Part shown: positions 32,883 through 43,071 of the stretch, piece by piece
Layout: every line of letters starts with the position of its first letter
Numbering within the stretch: position 1 is the stretch's first letter
From: Mucilaginibacter mali
GTDB taxonomy: Bacteria; Bacteroidota; Bacteroidia; Sphingobacteriales; Sphingobacteriaceae
NCBI RefSeq assembly: GCF_013283875.1
Contig: NZ_CP054139.1
Span: 1,860,001 to 1,924,000 of the forward strand
Direction of reading: 5' to 3'
Length of the DNA: 64,000 nucleotides
The notes under the pieces: model-generated
Told to the model about the DNA's origin: nothing
Database searches by the model: none
What the model saw: only the letters and a program-made list of their open reading frames with translations
Program-made: the position numbers and the translations under genes

Positions 32883-33731
32883 ATGAAAACATACCTTGTA
32901 CCTGTCGATTTTTCCGACGCTGCTAAAAACGCTGCCCACTTTGCCGCCCAACTCAGCCACCAAACCGATACCTCGGATATCATCCTGATGAACGCCTTTT
33001 ATATTTCGCCTTACGAAACCCTGCTGCCTAATCCCGATATGCTGATGCTACGTGAGCAGGAGATAGAGGAAGACGCCGCCAAACGGATCAAAAAACTAAA
33101 TAAGTTAAAAAAGAAGTTAGAGACCGAAGTCCGCGAGGGCGTAAATGTCCGCATCCGCCTGAACCGGAGCCACCTGTTAAGAGCTGTGGTTGATACCGTG
33201 ATTGAAGAAAATGTTGACCTGGTATTTTTAGGCAGCAAGGGCAATAGCAGCGCCGGCGTGCCGGGTATTGGCAGCCATGTTATCAATGTATCAAAGGCCA
33301 GTCCGGCGCCAATCATTGTTGTTCCGCCAGGTTATCAATACAGCCTGATAGATAAAGCCGTCATTGCCTGCGATTTTAAGCAGGTGACCGAAAATATGCC
33401 GATGGAGATATTGCACAAGCTATTAGGCAATCAACAGATTAACCTGATGGTGTTAAATATAGATAATGAAGGTAAACACGCCACCGCCGATGCCGAACAA
33501 AAAGCCCAGGAAACCGCGCTACATGGCATGTTAAAGCAATACCGCCCCCAATACCATTACGTAGCATCACCCGATGTTATTGAAGGGATATTGAACTTTG
33601 CCGGCGGGCATAATGCCCAACTGGTCATCGCGCTGCCGCATAAGTACAGCTTCTTCCAATCGCTGCTGCATAGCAGTATATCGCAGCAACTGGCAAGTAA
33701 TTCGGAGATACCTGTGTTGTTGTTGAAGTAG
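32883..33731 (+). CDS. Universal stress protein, tandem UspA domains
   Basis: This 282-residue protein has two Usp folds. The first begins MKTYLVPVDFSDAAKNAAHF and has the ATP-binding pattern LGSKGNSSAGVPGIGSHVIN. The second starts near residue 155 (IDKAVIACDFKQV) and lacks a clear ATP motif. VDLVFLGSKG and SPAPIIVVPPG are typical. Such proteins accumulate under stress and starvation. The gene stands alone and is divergent from Rrf2. Confidence 0.92.
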   Translation: MKTYLVPVDFSDAAKNAAHFAAQLSHQTDTSDIILMNAFYISPYETLLPNPDMLMLREQEIEEDAAKRIKKLNKLKKKLETEVREGVNVRIRLNRSHLLRAVVDTVIEENVDLVFLGSKGNSSAGVPGIGSHVINVSKASPAPIIVVPPGYQYSLIDKAVIACDFKQVTENMPMEILHKLLGNQQINLMVLNIDNEGKHATADAEQKAQETALHGMLKQYRPQYHYVASPDVIEGILNFAGGHNAQLVIALPHKYSFFQSLLHSSISQQLASNSEIPVLLLK

Positions 33732-33737
33732 AAAAGC

Positions 33738-33755
33738 GCACAAGGGCTTGTGCGA
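33738..33755. terminator. 8-bp hairpin after the universal stress gene
   Basis: CGCACAAG-GG-CTTGTGCG begins six bases after the USP stop. It is a short perfect stem leading into a longer palindromic block. Confidence 0.4.
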
Positions 33756-33756
33756 T

Positions 33757-33863
33757 TCCCTCCCATGGGGAGGGTGTAGGGAGGGGTTTATACGGTATAG
33801 CATATCGACTAAACCCCTCCCTACCACTACACAAGCCCGGCACACCCCTCCCCAAGGAGGGAA
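33757..33863. repeat. Palindromic intergenic repeat rich in CCCTCCC
   Basis: TTCCCTCCCATGGGGAGGG and TAGGGAGGGGTTTA on the left are mirrored by TAAACCCCTCCCTA and CCCTCCCCAAGGAGGGAA on the right. A further CCCTCCCAGGGGAGGG hairpin follows near 33885-33900. Frames on the reverse strand here are repeat artefacts. Confidence 0.6.
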
Positions 33864-33909
33864 CTGCCTAATCATGGGCTATTACCCTCCCAGGGGAGGG
33901 AACTTTAAA

Positions 33910-34404
33910 TTACGTTTCAATATGATCAATATCCCCGCCGGTTTCGGTAGTGCTGCTGCCGTGGTCGGGTTGTGGCTCGTCTAACTCAGGTTCGTGATAG
34001 GGCTGCTCCTGTGTTTCCTGTGTGTTGCCATCTTCGCCCACCTTTTGTTGGTCGGGCACCTCCTGCGGACCGGGGATATTGCTGACATTACCCTGTGCCG
34101 CGGCGTAATCAGGTTCGCCCTGCTGGTGTTCTGCTTTAAAGTTATTGTTGGCGGTATCTTCCTCACTTGGCGCTACCCGGGCAAAATAAGGGTTACTGTA
34201 TCCCGCATTGCGCGAAGGATTGTCTTTATCATCGCCCATCGGGGTGGCGCTGCCCTCTTTGCCGAAAGCGTGGCCGCCAACGCCCTGTCCCTCGGTAGGC
34301 CGGCCGCTCATGCCAGCAATGTTGCGCTCGTTACTGGCCTGCTGGTTTTTTTGCGCGCTGTACGAATCCCGTTCATCGCGCAGGTTGTTTTGGTTGGTTA
34401 GCAT
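33910..34404 (-). CDS. Hydrophilic, probably disordered protein
   Basis: This 164-residue protein has almost no hydrophobic stretch and is rich in Asn, Gln, Gly, Glu, Pro and Ser (SGRPTEGQGVGGHAFGKEG, PELDEPQPDHGSSTT). There is no signal peptide and no recognised domain. Composition resembles stress- or desiccation-related disordered proteins, which would fit the stress-protein neighbour, but that is only inference. Confidence 0.6.
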   Translation of the reverse strand: MLTNQNNLRDERDSYSAQKNQQASNERNIAGMSGRPTEGQGVGGHAFGKEGSATPMGDDKDNPSRNAGYSNPYFARVAPSEEDTANNNFKAEHQQGEPDYAAAQGNVSNIPGPQEVPDQQKVGEDGNTQETQEQPYHEPELDEPQPDHGSSTTETGGDIDHIET

Positions 34405-34666
34405 GGTTTATCATGTTTTAGATGTTATATAAACAATGCGAGAAAATTAATTTTGTTTTAGTTAAATTTGGGTTATTTAACCACAGAGGGCACAGAGGCC
34501 TTTCAGATATATAAGTATAACAAGATAAATATTAGGGCCGCAAGTCTCTGTGTCCTCTGTGTTTCTCCCTCCGTGCTCTCTGTGGTTAAATCGCCCAAAC
34601 CCCCGCCAATTATCAAAATCTCAAATCTCATATCCCACATCTCCAATCAAATGCCTATCTTCGCCC
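34405..34666. other. Leader region before guaA
   Basis: The region contains a TAAATTTG box (34463-34470, a -7-like TAnnTTTG without a good -33), the CCACAGAGG-family inverted repeat (34476-34590), and a run of near-repeats of AATCTCA before the guaA start. No riboswitch pattern that I can recognise is present. Confidence 0.35.
34476..34590. repeat. Inverted repeat of the CCACAGAGGACAC family, copy 2
   Basis: TTTAACCACAGAGGGCACAG on the left and GCTCTCTGTGGTTAAA on the right, with inner CTCTGTGTCC pairs. It is related to the copy at 21605-21716. Confidence 0.75.
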
Positions 34667-36196
34667 ATGCAAGAAAAAATCCTTATTCTTGACTTCGGCT
34701 CACAGTTCACCCAGCTTATCGCCCGCCGTGTCAGGGAACTCAACATTTACTGCGAAATCCATCCGTTTAACCATGTTCCGGCTATCGACGACAGCGTAAA
34801 AGGCGTGATCCTGTCGGGCAGCCCGTACTCTGTACGCCAGGAGGATGCACTGCATTACGATTTTAAAACCATCCACGGTAAACTGCCCCTGCTGGGCGTT
34901 TGCTACGGCGCGCAGTATATGGCGCATTTTGGCGGCGGCGAGGTAATGGCTTCCAGCACCCGCGAATACGGCCGTGCCAATTTAGATTATATTAAACCCG
35001 GTAATCCGCTGTTCAAGCAGATCCCGCAGCACTCGCAGGTATGGATGTCGCATGCCGATACCATTTCCCGCATTGCCGACGATTACGAGGTGATTGCCAG
35101 TACCGAAACGGTAAAGGTAGCCGCCTATCAAATAAAAGATACCCAAACCTACGGCATCCAGTTTCACCCCGAGGTAACGCACAGCATAGACGGCAAGCAA
35201 TTGCTGCAAAACTTTTTGGTTGATATTTGCGGTTGCACCCAGGATTGGACACCGGACTCGTTTGTTGAAACCACCGTTGCCGCCCTGAGAGAAAAATTAG
35301 GCGACGATAAGGTGGTGTTAGGTTTATCCGGAGGTGTCGATTCGTCGGTAGCGGCGGTATTGCTGCACCAGGCCATCGGTAAAAATCTGCACTGTATATT
35401 TGTTGATAACGGCTTGCTGAGGAAAGACGAGTTTGAATCGGTTTTAGAATCGTACAAGCACATGGGCCTTAATATAAAAGGTGTTGATGCCAAACAGCGT
35501 TTTTACGATGCTTTATCGGGCCTGAGCGATCCTGAGAAAAAACGCAAGGCTATTGGCCGGGTATTTATAGAGGTGTTTGATGATGAAGCGCACCAGGTAC
35601 AGGACGTGAAATGGCTGGGCCAGGGCACCATCTACCCGGATGTGATCGAGTCGGTATCGGTAAAAGGGCCGTCGGCTACCATCAAATCGCACCATAACGT
35701 TGGCGGTTTGCCCGATTTTATGAAACTGAAGGTGGTTGAACCGCTAAACACTTTATTTAAAGATGAAGTGCGCCGTGTGGGCAAAACCTTAAAGATAGAT
35801 GATAATATTCTTGGCCGCCACCCATTCCCGGGCCCCGGTCTGGCTATCAGGATCTTAGGCGAGATCACCCCTGAAAAAGTTGCCATTTTGCAGGAAGCCG
35901 ACGCGATTTATATCAACAATTTACGCTCGGCCGGTGTTTATGATAAAGTTTGGCAGGCCGGCGCTATCTATCTGCCGGTACAAAGCGTAGGCGTAATGGG
36001 CGATGAACGCACATATGAAAACGTAGTTTGCCTTCGTGCTGTAGAATCGTTAGACGGGATGACCGCCGACTGGTGCCACCTGCCTTACGATCTGCTGGCC
36101 AAGATCAGCAACGAGATCATTAACAACGTAAAAGGGATCAACAGGGTAGTATATGACATCAGTTCGAAACCGCCTGCTACTATCGAGTGGGAATAA
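34667..36196 (+). CDS. guaA: GMP synthase (glutamine-hydrolysing)
   Basis: The ATG at 34667 gives 509 residues beginning [20 protein letters not shown]. The glutaminase domain has [17 protein letters not shown] (catalytic Cys) and FHPEVTHS (His-x-Glu). The ATP-pyrophosphatase domain has [16 protein letters not shown], and the C-terminal dimer domain ends KPPATIEWE. It converts XMP to GMP. A longer frame starting at 34550 would begin inside a repeat and add 39 residues absent from the family, so I reject it. The next gene overlaps its end by 44 bases in another frame. Confidence 0.97.
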   Translation: MQEKILILDFGSQFTQLIARRVRELNIYCEIHPFNHVPAIDDSVKGVILSGSPYSVRQEDALHYDFKTIHGKLPLLGVCYGAQYMAHFGGGEVMASSTREYGRANLDYIKPGNPLFKQIPQHSQVWMSHADTISRIADDYEVIASTETVKVAAYQIKDTQTYGIQFHPEVTHSIDGKQLLQNFLVDICGCTQDWTPDSFVETTVAALREKLGDDKVVLGLSGGVDSSVAAVLLHQAIGKNLHCIFVDNGLLRKDEFESVLESYKHMGLNIKGVDAKQRFYDALSGLSDPEKKRKAIGRVFIEVFDDEAHQVQDVKWLGQGTIYPDVIESVSVKGPSATIKSHHNVGGLPDFMKLKVVEPLNTLFKDEVRRVGKTLKIDDNILGRHPFPGPGLAIRILGEITPEKVAILQEADAIYINNLRSAGVYDKVWQAGAIYLPVQSVGVMGDERTYENVVCLRAVESLDGMTADWCHLPYDLLAKISNEIINNVKGINRVVYDISSKPPATIEWE

Positions 36197-37442
36197 ATGG
36201 TTACTGCCGGTAACCATTGGCATGCTGCTGGCGGCTTGTTCGCCCAAGGTGCGCCCCGTGGTTACCGCGCCCAAACCGGTTGATACTATTGTTAAAAAGC
36301 CTGTTGTAGTTAAAATTACCCCGCCGCAGCCTCCACCCGCGGCGGTGATATCGCTTTTATTGCCTTTTTATTTAGATGAGCTAAACCTGAGCAAAGGCGC
36401 GCCTAAAGCAGGCCTCAGCAAGGCAGACCTGGCCCTGCAATATTACCAGGGTTTTAAACTGGCTTTAGATTCACTGACCGAAAAAGGAGAAAACTTTAAG
36501 CTGCAGGTTTTTGATACCCGCGATGCTACCGCGCAATCGCATAATTTGGCATTGACCACCAAGGTACGTACCAGCGCGCTTGTTATAGGGCCAATTTATC
36601 CCGAAGAGGTGAAAAGCTTTACCCAGGCTACGGTAAATATGCACAAGATGCTGGTGTCGCCGTTGTCGCCCGCTTCGCCTGCCGATTATAAGAACCCGGA
36701 TTTGGTCACCGTGATTCCGCCACTAAAGTACCATTGCGAGACGGTCGCCCGCTATATTACCGATAAGTTAAAGGCAAAAAAGGTATTCGTACTGAAATCG
36801 GGCTATAGTGATGATAACAAATATAGCATCCCTTTCGACAGGGCTATCGATAGCATCAGCAAAAAGCGTGTGAAGATAGTAGAGGTGACCATTTTGCGTG
36901 GCAACCTCAGCGCATTGCTGCCGCAGTTGTCAACTACCGAGCAAAATATATTTGTGATACCGGCTACCGATCAGCAATTTGTTCAGGTTACTACCCAGGC
37001 TTTAGATAAATTGGCCAAACAGCATTACCCGGTTACTTTGTTCGGCCACCCAAACTGGGAGGATGCCACCTATTTAAAAGCCGACCTGATGCAGCGTCTG
37101 AACACGTTTATTACATCGGGCGATAGAGTGAACTACCATGCGGCGCGTACCATCAAATTTTTAAAGGCTTTCCGCAAAGCTTACCGCAGTGAACCCGGCG
37201 AATATGCCATTAAAGCTTTTGATGAGGGCATGTACTTTGGGCAGATGGCCGCCAACTACGCCAAACAGGGAGCCGCCAATAAGCAAAGTCCGCTGATGCC
37301 GGCCAAGGCGGTAATAAGCAACCAGGGCTTCGAAGCATTGCATAATACCTTTCATTTTACCGAGGTACCGGGACAGGGTTTTGTAAATACCCACGTTAAG
37401 TTGTACCAATATGCTAACTTTGAGCTAAAACCCGTAGAATGA
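36153..37442 (+). CDS. Periplasmic-binding-protein-like lipoprotein
   Basis: This protein has 429 residues. A lipoprotein signal with a longer n-region ([13 protein letters not shown], Cys29) and a Pro/Val-rich linker precede a type 1 periplasmic-binding-protein-like domain (about 65-425): [44 protein letters not shown] and [13 protein letters not shown]. It resembles LpoA/LppC and branched-chain amino-acid binding proteins. No in-frame ATG occurs between 36153 and the signal core, so the gene really starts inside guaA. Its end overlaps the methyltransferase start by four bases (ATGA). Confidence 0.83.
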   Translation: MTSVRNRLLLSSGNKWLLPVTIGMLLAACSPKVRPVVTAPKPVDTIVKKPVVVKITPPQPPPAAVISLLLPFYLDELNLSKGAPKAGLSKADLALQYYQGFKLALDSLTEKGENFKLQVFDTRDATAQSHNLALTTKVRTSALVIGPIYPEEVKSFTQATVNMHKMLVSPLSPASPADYKNPDLVTVIPPLKYHCETVARYITDKLKAKKVFVLKSGYSDDNKYSIPFDRAIDSISKKRVKIVEVTILRGNLSALLPQLSTTEQNIFVIPATDQQFVQVTTQALDKLAKQHYPVTLFGHPNWEDATYLKADLMQRLNTFITSGDRVNYHAARTIKFLKAFRKAYRSEPGEYAIKAFDEGMYFGQMAANYAKQGAANKQSPLMPAKAVISNQGFEALHNTFHFTEVPGQGFVNTHVKLYQYANFELKPVE

Positions 37443-38605
37443 AGGCCCTGAACCAGCTTAAAACTTTTCAGCGCATTTTGGATGAATACCCCGCCGATAC
37501 GCCATTGGGTAAATTTCTGCCGGGCTTTTATCGCCAGAACAAGCAAATGGGCTCAACCGACAGGAAAGTGGCTGGTCGCTTGATCTATAATTACTTCCGT
37601 TTAGGCCGGGCATTGCCTGAATTACCTGCCGATGAGCGCCTGGTCGTCGCCGAGTTTTTGTGCAATACGCAGGTTAATTCGTTCATTCAACACTTTAGGC
37701 CCGAGTGGTCGCTTTGTATCGATTTTGATATCGACCGTAAACTGCAAATGGTAAAAACGGCTTATCCTGATTTTAAGCTGGAAGATGTTTTCCCCTGGGC
37801 GGATCAGCTATCGCCTTCTATTAATAAGGATGCTTTCCTGAAGTCGTTCTTTGTTCAGCCCGATCTGTTTATCCGTGTGCGCAAAGGTTTCGAAACCCCG
37901 GTAAAAGCCGAATTGACCAAGGCCGGCGTGGTGTTTAAGGATGAAGGCAGCAATTGCTTATCGATGCCTAACGGCACCCGGCTTGAAAATATCTTCCCTA
38001 ATCAGCACTGGTTTGAGGTGCAGGATGCTTCATCGCAAAAAACAGCGCAATACTTTAAACCCACCAAATGGGAGGCCTGGTGGGATGCCTGCGCGGCATC
38101 GGGCGGTAAATCGCTGCTGCTGCACGAGTTGGAGCCTAACCTGAAGCTGGTGGTATCCGATATCCGCGAATCGGTATTGGCCAACCTTGATGAGCGCTTT
38201 CAGCATGCCGGTTTGTTAAAGTATCAAAAGAAGGTATTAGACCTTACCCAAAATATCGACCTGGAACTGCACCATTATGAGTTCGATGGTATCATTCTTG
38301 ATGCCCCATGCAGTGGCTCAGGCACCTGGGGCCGCACGCCGGAGATGATCAGCCAGTTTGGTAAGCAGCGTATCGATTTCTTCAATCGCCTGCAAAAGGA
38401 CATTGTACGTAACGTGGTAAAATACCTGAAGCCGGGAAAACCTTTGATCTATATCACCTGCTCTGTTTTTAAAGCCGAGAACGAGGAGCTGATCAATTTT
38501 ATTACCGGCGAACTGGGATTAAAAGCTGAAGAACAAACCGTGCTGAAAGGCTATGGGCATAAAGCTGACAGTATGTTTGTGGCAAGGCTTGTAAAAGCGA
38601 AATAA
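37439..38605 (+). CDS. RsmB/NOP-type RNA cytosine methyltransferase
   Basis: This protein has 388 residues. The SAM-dependent core includes VQDASSQKTAQYF, WWDACAASGGKSLLLHEL, GIILDAPCSGSGTWGRTPEM (first conserved Cys) and LIYITCSVFKAENEE (second, catalytic Cys in TCS). The N-terminal part (about 1-150) is NusB-like/RsmB-specific. It probably forms m5C in rRNA or tRNA; the exact target is not determined. The start overlaps the upstream lipoprotein stop. Confidence 0.9.
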   Translation: MKALNQLKTFQRILDEYPADTPLGKFLPGFYRQNKQMGSTDRKVAGRLIYNYFRLGRALPELPADERLVVAEFLCNTQVNSFIQHFRPEWSLCIDFDIDRKLQMVKTAYPDFKLEDVFPWADQLSPSINKDAFLKSFFVQPDLFIRVRKGFETPVKAELTKAGVVFKDEGSNCLSMPNGTRLENIFPNQHWFEVQDASSQKTAQYFKPTKWEAWWDACAASGGKSLLLHELEPNLKLVVSDIRESVLANLDERFQHAGLLKYQKKVLDLTQNIDLELHHYEFDGIILDAPCSGSGTWGRTPEMISQFGKQRIDFFNRLQKDIVRNVVKYLKPGKPLIYITCSVFKAENEELINFITGELGLKAEEQTVLKGYGHKADSMFVARLVKAK

Positions 38606-38608
38606 TAT

Positions 38609-41455
38609 TTACCTTATTAACGTAACGTAACCGCTTTTGATCAGCGATTTACCCTCGTTATTGGTATATGCCGCTTTCCAATAATATACGCCAACAGGCG
38701 CAGGCTTCCCGTTAATCGATCCGTCCCATCCGGTATGTGAGTTAATAGAGCTGAATACTTGGATGCCCGCCCTGGTATAAATGTATAGCTTAAAATTATC
38801 TGCTTTACTATTTTGTGTCGGTTGGAAAATATCGTTTATTCCATCATTGTTAGGGGTAAAGGTATTCGGAAATGCTACAATTTCACATCCCTCTTTTTCA
38901 ATGTTTATAGAAAAATTATCGAGCAGACAACCATCTGGTTTTAGTACGGTAAATACCTGTTCTCCCTCGTCGAGCCCATTAAAAATATGGTCGAAAGTAT
39001 ACGTATTGCTCTTATAGATAATCTTATACTGACTGCTGTTTATTTGCATATTAAACTGTACTTCTCCTTTTAACTCACATATCGCTTTTTTTGTAGTAAA
39101 AGTAATAATAGGTTCAGTTGCTTTATAATCCGGCACAATTGCTGAAATAGTTTGTTCATCTTCAGATGAAGTTACTTTTATCTGGTAGCTTCCAGGTGCA
39201 ACATTGTTAAATATCCCTGTGTTATTAGGATTACTATTGTTTAGCCAATAAGTATATGTATAGGTGTGTGGGTTACTATTTACGTGTATACTTCCTTTAA
39301 ATGCTATATTACATTCCTGAGTAACATCGGCCGATAGTAATACAATATCACATTTTTTACGTGTAAGCGGTATATCGATAGTGTTAAATAAACAACCATC
39401 AGGTTTAAGTACGTCGAAACGATAAATAGCTTCTGACAGGCCTGTAAATTGATGATCAAAAGGATAAATACTACCGGCATATCTAATTGTATAGTTATGT
39501 GTATCTGTGTTGGGGAGTGATAATTTTATGTTGCCGGTCACTTCGCACTCGGGCCTGATAGCCACATAGCCAATGGCTGGTTTGGTGGCGTTGTAATCTG
39601 GTACGTTCAGGTCAAGTTCTTTTTCATCTTCATCACTTGTTACCTTTATGTGGTAATTGCCTGGTTGTAAATGATTAAAAACACCAGTGGCATTGGTTTC
39701 ATTATTATTAATTGTATAAGTGTAAGGTGCGGTATGCGGCTGCGCATCTATTTTTATCACGCCATAACCCGGCGCATTGCATTCCTCGGTAACAACACTG
39801 CTGTTTAATTGTATAATGCATTTATCACGGGTAAGGGTAACCTCTTGGGTGGTTACAATACATTCTGTACTATTAATTATATCAAAATGAAAAGTACCTG
39901 GGTTAAGATTTGAGAACACATGATCAAATGGATAAATATCGGCACCCGCCCTGATGCGATACAATGCGGCAGAGCCGTTGCCGATATTGAATTTTATTTC
40001 ACCTGCTGCATCGCAAACGGGGTTTTTAGTAGTTGAGGTAATAACAGGTTTTGTAAGATTGTAATCAGGCACAGTTATAGCAATATCTTTGGCATCACCG
40101 CCTGACGAGGCGATATGAATAGTATAATTACCAGGATCAATATTGTTAAAAATACCGGTATTATTGATTGTAGTGTTTAAAGTATACGTATAGGTATCCG
40201 GCGAATTTACTGTAGTAATCCGGATTACGCCTCTGCCCGGATTATTACATTCTTCACTAACATCTTTTGCATTTATAGTGATGGGACACATGGCTTGTGT
40301 TAAGTTTACGTCTGTCTCATCAACAGTGCAACCTGTACCGTTTACAATAGTAAAATGATAATTGCCTGCAGTTAGGTTATCAAAGGTGTGGTCAAAATCA
40401 AAAACATCGTTGCCATAACGTATCTTATATAAGTTACCATCATTAGCAGCCGCAATTTTTATTTCTCCGGAGGCGAAACATTGAGGGTCAGTTTTAGTAA
40501 TAGTTAGGTTTGGTTTTTTTACGGGAAATGCCGTTATTGTAATGTCCTGATCTTTCTGTTCGATGTCCGAACTTACGGTTAAATGGTAAGTACCTGGGGT
40601 AAGATTCGTAAAAATTCCTGTGGTATTGGTAATCGTATTGTTTAATGTGTATTTATAATCAATTAATGAGTTTACACATCTTACCTGTATAGAACCTCTA
40701 CCTGTAAAAGGACAATCGGCATATGTATCTATCGCATCAATGGTTATTGGCAAAAGTGTATCATCCTCTACGTCGCTTGCTGCGTCGTTTACCGAGAATG
40801 GAAGTGTGCCAACCGTTGGGCCAAAGGTGTTGTTATTAAGGTCCAGTTCGATGATACTGGTATTGCCATTGTTGATATTTACAATCATCGCATATATTTT
40901 ATTCTCTGTGCTGCTGTAAGGAACAGCGGTTAATCCCCATATTAGCGCATTGCTTGGTATCACAAGTTTACTTTTTGAGAGGTCAGATAGGTCTATTTTT
41001 ACTATGCCTTCTTCTGCAGCCATGTATAGGGCACCCTTATAAAACACAAGATCTCCGCCAACAAAATAAGGTAGTTCTCCAAGTAGCGTAATACTTGAAT
41101 TAGCAGGATCTGCTTTATATAGCTGATTTTGGTTTACTAAATACAATATACCGTTAGCGTCAGCCGTAAGTGCATTACCATAAGCTGGTACAGAGATATT
41201 GGTACAATTAATCAACTGGTTGCCGCTCGCTATTGTTGATTTTGTAATGGTGCCCCAAATACTATAAAATGTACCTTTGTGTATTGCTATGGTATTTGTA
41301 AAGGGTATACACGATGTTAAATTTTCCTGCGATAGGGTTGTACCTTTTATAGTGATCTTTTTTATTTGAGAATTACCATCAACCACGTAAAAACTCTGAC
41401 CTAAAAGTTTACAGGATATGCTTAATACAAAAAATAAGGATATAAAGATTTTCAT
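38609..41455 (-). CDS. Large T9SS-exported repeat protein with type B sorting domain
   Basis: This protein has 948 residues and a signal peptide (1-19, ending KLLG). Residues about 20-235 look like a beta-propeller/SMP-30-like region (IYAMIVNINNGNTSIIELDL). Four tandem modules of about 156 residues follow, their C-x-PG marks at 247, 402, 558 and 714 (DCPFTGRG, ECNNPGRG, ECNAPGYG, ECNIAFKG). Each module repeats TGIFNNxxPGxYxI and FDHxFxNLxxGxxxF halves. The C-terminus (about 860-948), FPNTFTPNNDGINDIF through GVYYWKAAY, is the gliding-motility-type (type B) T9SS sorting domain. It is expected on the cell surface. It is coupled by TAATG to the upstream antiporter gene. Confidence 0.92.
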   Translation of the reverse strand: MKIFISLFFVLSISCKLLGQSFYVVDGNSQIKKITIKGTTLSQENLTSCIPFTNTIAIHKGTFYSIWGTITKSTIASGNQLINCTNISVPAYGNALTADANGILYLVNQNQLYKADPANSSITLLGELPYFVGGDLVFYKGALYMAAEEGIVKIDLSDLSKSKLVIPSNALIWGLTAVPYSSTENKIYAMIVNINNGNTSIIELDLNNNTFGPTVGTLPFSVNDAASDVEDDTLLPITIDAIDTYADCPFTGRGSIQVRCVNSLIDYKYTLNNTITNTTGIFTNLTPGTYHLTVSSDIEQKDQDITITAFPVKKPNLTITKTDPQCFASGEIKIAAANDGNLYKIRYGNDVFDFDHTFDNLTAGNYHFTIVNGTGCTVDETDVNLTQAMCPITINAKDVSEECNNPGRGVIRITTVNSPDTYTYTLNTTINNTGIFNNIDPGNYTIHIASSGGDAKDIAITVPDYNLTKPVITSTTKNPVCDAAGEIKFNIGNGSAALYRIRAGADIYPFDHVFSNLNPGTFHFDIINSTECIVTTQEVTLTRDKCIIQLNSSVVTEECNAPGYGVIKIDAQPHTAPYTYTINNNETNATGVFNHLQPGNYHIKVTSDEDEKELDLNVPDYNATKPAIGYVAIRPECEVTGNIKLSLPNTDTHNYTIRYAGSIYPFDHQFTGLSEAIYRFDVLKPDGCLFNTIDIPLTRKKCDIVLLSADVTQECNIAFKGSIHVNSNPHTYTYTYWLNNSNPNNTGIFNNVAPGSYQIKVTSSEDEQTISAIVPDYKATEPIITFTTKKAICELKGEVQFNMQINSSQYKIIYKSNTYTFDHIFNGLDEGEQVFTVLKPDGCLLDNFSINIEKEGCEIVAFPNTFTPNNDGINDIFQPTQNSKADNFKLYIYTRAGIQVFSSINSHTGWDGSINGKPAPVGVYYWKAAYTNNEGKSLIKSGYVTLIR

Positions 41456-43071
41456 TAGCCTTCTTCAGTCATTAAATGCAACCGCATTTTCTCATGCTCC
41501 AGATCAAGCAGCTCTAATTGCTGTTTGATGAGTTCATCGCTGATGTTTTCCTTTTTGTTGAGGGTTTTCAGCAATTTGCGTTGTTCACGCGCAAGGTGGG
41601 CGGTAACATCGCGGTAGTCGTGATAAAATTCTTCGGCACGTTTTTCGTTATCGTCCTTTTCCCAATCCTTCAGCAGCTCCATATCGGCATGGTACCGCAA
41701 GCGCAGCGATTTTATCATTTCGTTACTTTTGGCCAGGTCTGCATATTCTTCGTCGAGGATCTTTAATGCCAGGATGGAGAGTTTTTTACGCACCAATTGC
41801 CTTTGCTGCTCAAAGGGGATGGTGTAATCCGGGTCGGGCAGGTTTACCCATTTAATTAGCGCGGGCAGTGTTAACCCCTGTAATACCAGGGTAACCAAAA
41901 TCACCGTAAAAGTAATAAACAGGATGAGGTTACGGTTGGGGAAAGCCACGCCATTATTTAAAGCCAGCGGGATACTTAAAGCCGCCGCCAGCGATACCAC
42001 GCCCCGCATCCCCGCCCAGCCGAACAACAAGGGTACCTTAGGGTGGGGGTGGTTATCGGCCACCGTGATATAGCGGCTGATGAATATGGTGAAGTATAAA
42101 GCGCCATAAGTACACATTAGCCGCCCCACAATTAGCACACCGGTAATAATGAGGCTGTATTTAATAGCCGGCGCCAGGCCGTCGGGCCCAAGGGCGTTGA
42201 TGATAACCGGAAATTCTAAACCTATCAGTAAAAAAACAAAACCGTTTAGTACAAAGGCTACGGTTTCCCAAACATTAACCCCCTGCAAGCGGCTGCGGTG
42301 CGATAGGAAATGATCGCGCCGGGCCGACAGGAACAAGCCGCCGCTCACCACGGCCAGCACACCCGAAAAGTGAAATTGCTCGGCTGCGATATACATGGCA
42401 TAAGGCGTTAAAAAGGTGAGGATGATATCCATATTGCTGGTGGTTGGCAACCAGCGGTGCAGGGCGTAAAATATCAGGGCCACAACAAGCCCGGTAGCTA
42501 CACCCATTACTACTACCAAAAAAAAATTGCCCGCGGCCTGCGCAAATACAAACTTGCCCGTAAGGATGGCTGCCAGCGCGAAGCGGAACACAATTAAACT
42601 CGCCGCGTCGTTCAGCAGGCTTTCGCCCTCTAAAATTGTTGCCAGCCGTTTCGGGACCTTTACATTTTTAAGAATAGCACTGGCCGAAACCGCGTCGGGA
42701 GGGGAGATGATCCCGCCAAGTAAAAATCCCGCCGCCAGGGTAAAACCGGGGATAAGGCTGTTTGATACAAAAGCGATAACGCAGGAGGTGATGATGACGA
42801 TTGGGAACGCGAAGCTGGTGATCACCCGGCGCCATTTCCAAAAATCCTTCCATGAGGTGTTCCAGGCGGCTTCATACATCAGCGGGGGCAGGAAGATGAC
42901 AAAGATAAGATCGGGTTGGATCTCTGTGCCGCGCAGGGCAGGTACAAAGCCTAATACCAAACCGGTAAGCACCAGTAAAATGGGGTAGGCTACTTTTATT
43001 TTTTGCGCCAGCATCTCTACAAAAAGAATGACAGCGAGCAGGCAGGTGTATTGTATAACCAGGTGATGCAT
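41455..43071 (-). CDS. Na+/H+ antiporter, CPA1 family
   Basis: This protein has 538 residues: about 12 membrane helices (1-410) and a charged cytoplasmic tail of about 130. Ion-site motifs are GGIISPPDAVSASAIL and GESLLNDAASLIVFRF (the ND pair). GWAGMRGVVSLAAALSIPLAL is the other CPA1 signature. It exchanges Na+ for H+ across the inner membrane. The stop overlaps the start of the T9SS repeat protein gene by one base, an unexpected functional pairing. A gene-free palindromic region lies upstream. Confidence 0.93.
   Translation of the reverse strand: MHHLVIQYTCLLAVILFVEMLAQKIKVAYPILLVLTGLVLGFVPALRGTEIQPDLIFVIFLPPLMYEAAWNTSWKDFWKWRRVITSFAFPIVIITSCVIAFVSNSLIPGFTLAAGFLLGGIISPPDAVSASAILKNVKVPKRLATILEGESLLNDAASLIVFRFALAAILTGKFVFAQAAGNFFLVVVMGVATGLVVALIFYALHRWLPTTSNMDIILTFLTPYAMYIAAEQFHFSGVLAVVSGGLFLSARRDHFLSHRSRLQGVNVWETVAFVLNGFVFLLIGLEFPVIINALGPDGLAPAIKYSLIITGVLIVGRLMCTYGALYFTIFISRYITVADNHPHPKVPLLFGWAGMRGVVSLAAALSIPLALNNGVAFPNRNLILFITFTVILVTLVLQGLTLPALIKWVNLPDPDYTIPFEQQRQLVRKKLSILALKILDEEYADLAKSNEMIKSLRLRYHADMELLKDWEKDDNEKRAEEFYHDYRDVTAHLAREQRKLLKTLNKKENISDELIKQQLELLDLEHEKMRLHLMTEEG

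Noticed and set aside
33567..33875. Leftward 102- and 76-codon frames
   Set aside because: They derive from the CCCTCCC palindrome and the end of the universal stress gene on the opposite strand.
34550..34666. Longer guaA reading from a GTG upstream
   Set aside because: The extra residues are encoded by an intergenic inverted repeat and are absent from GMP synthases.
34405..34666. Purine riboswitch before guaA
   Set aside because: I looked for a compact three-way junction with the conserved purine-aptamer loops and saw none; repeats occupy the leader.
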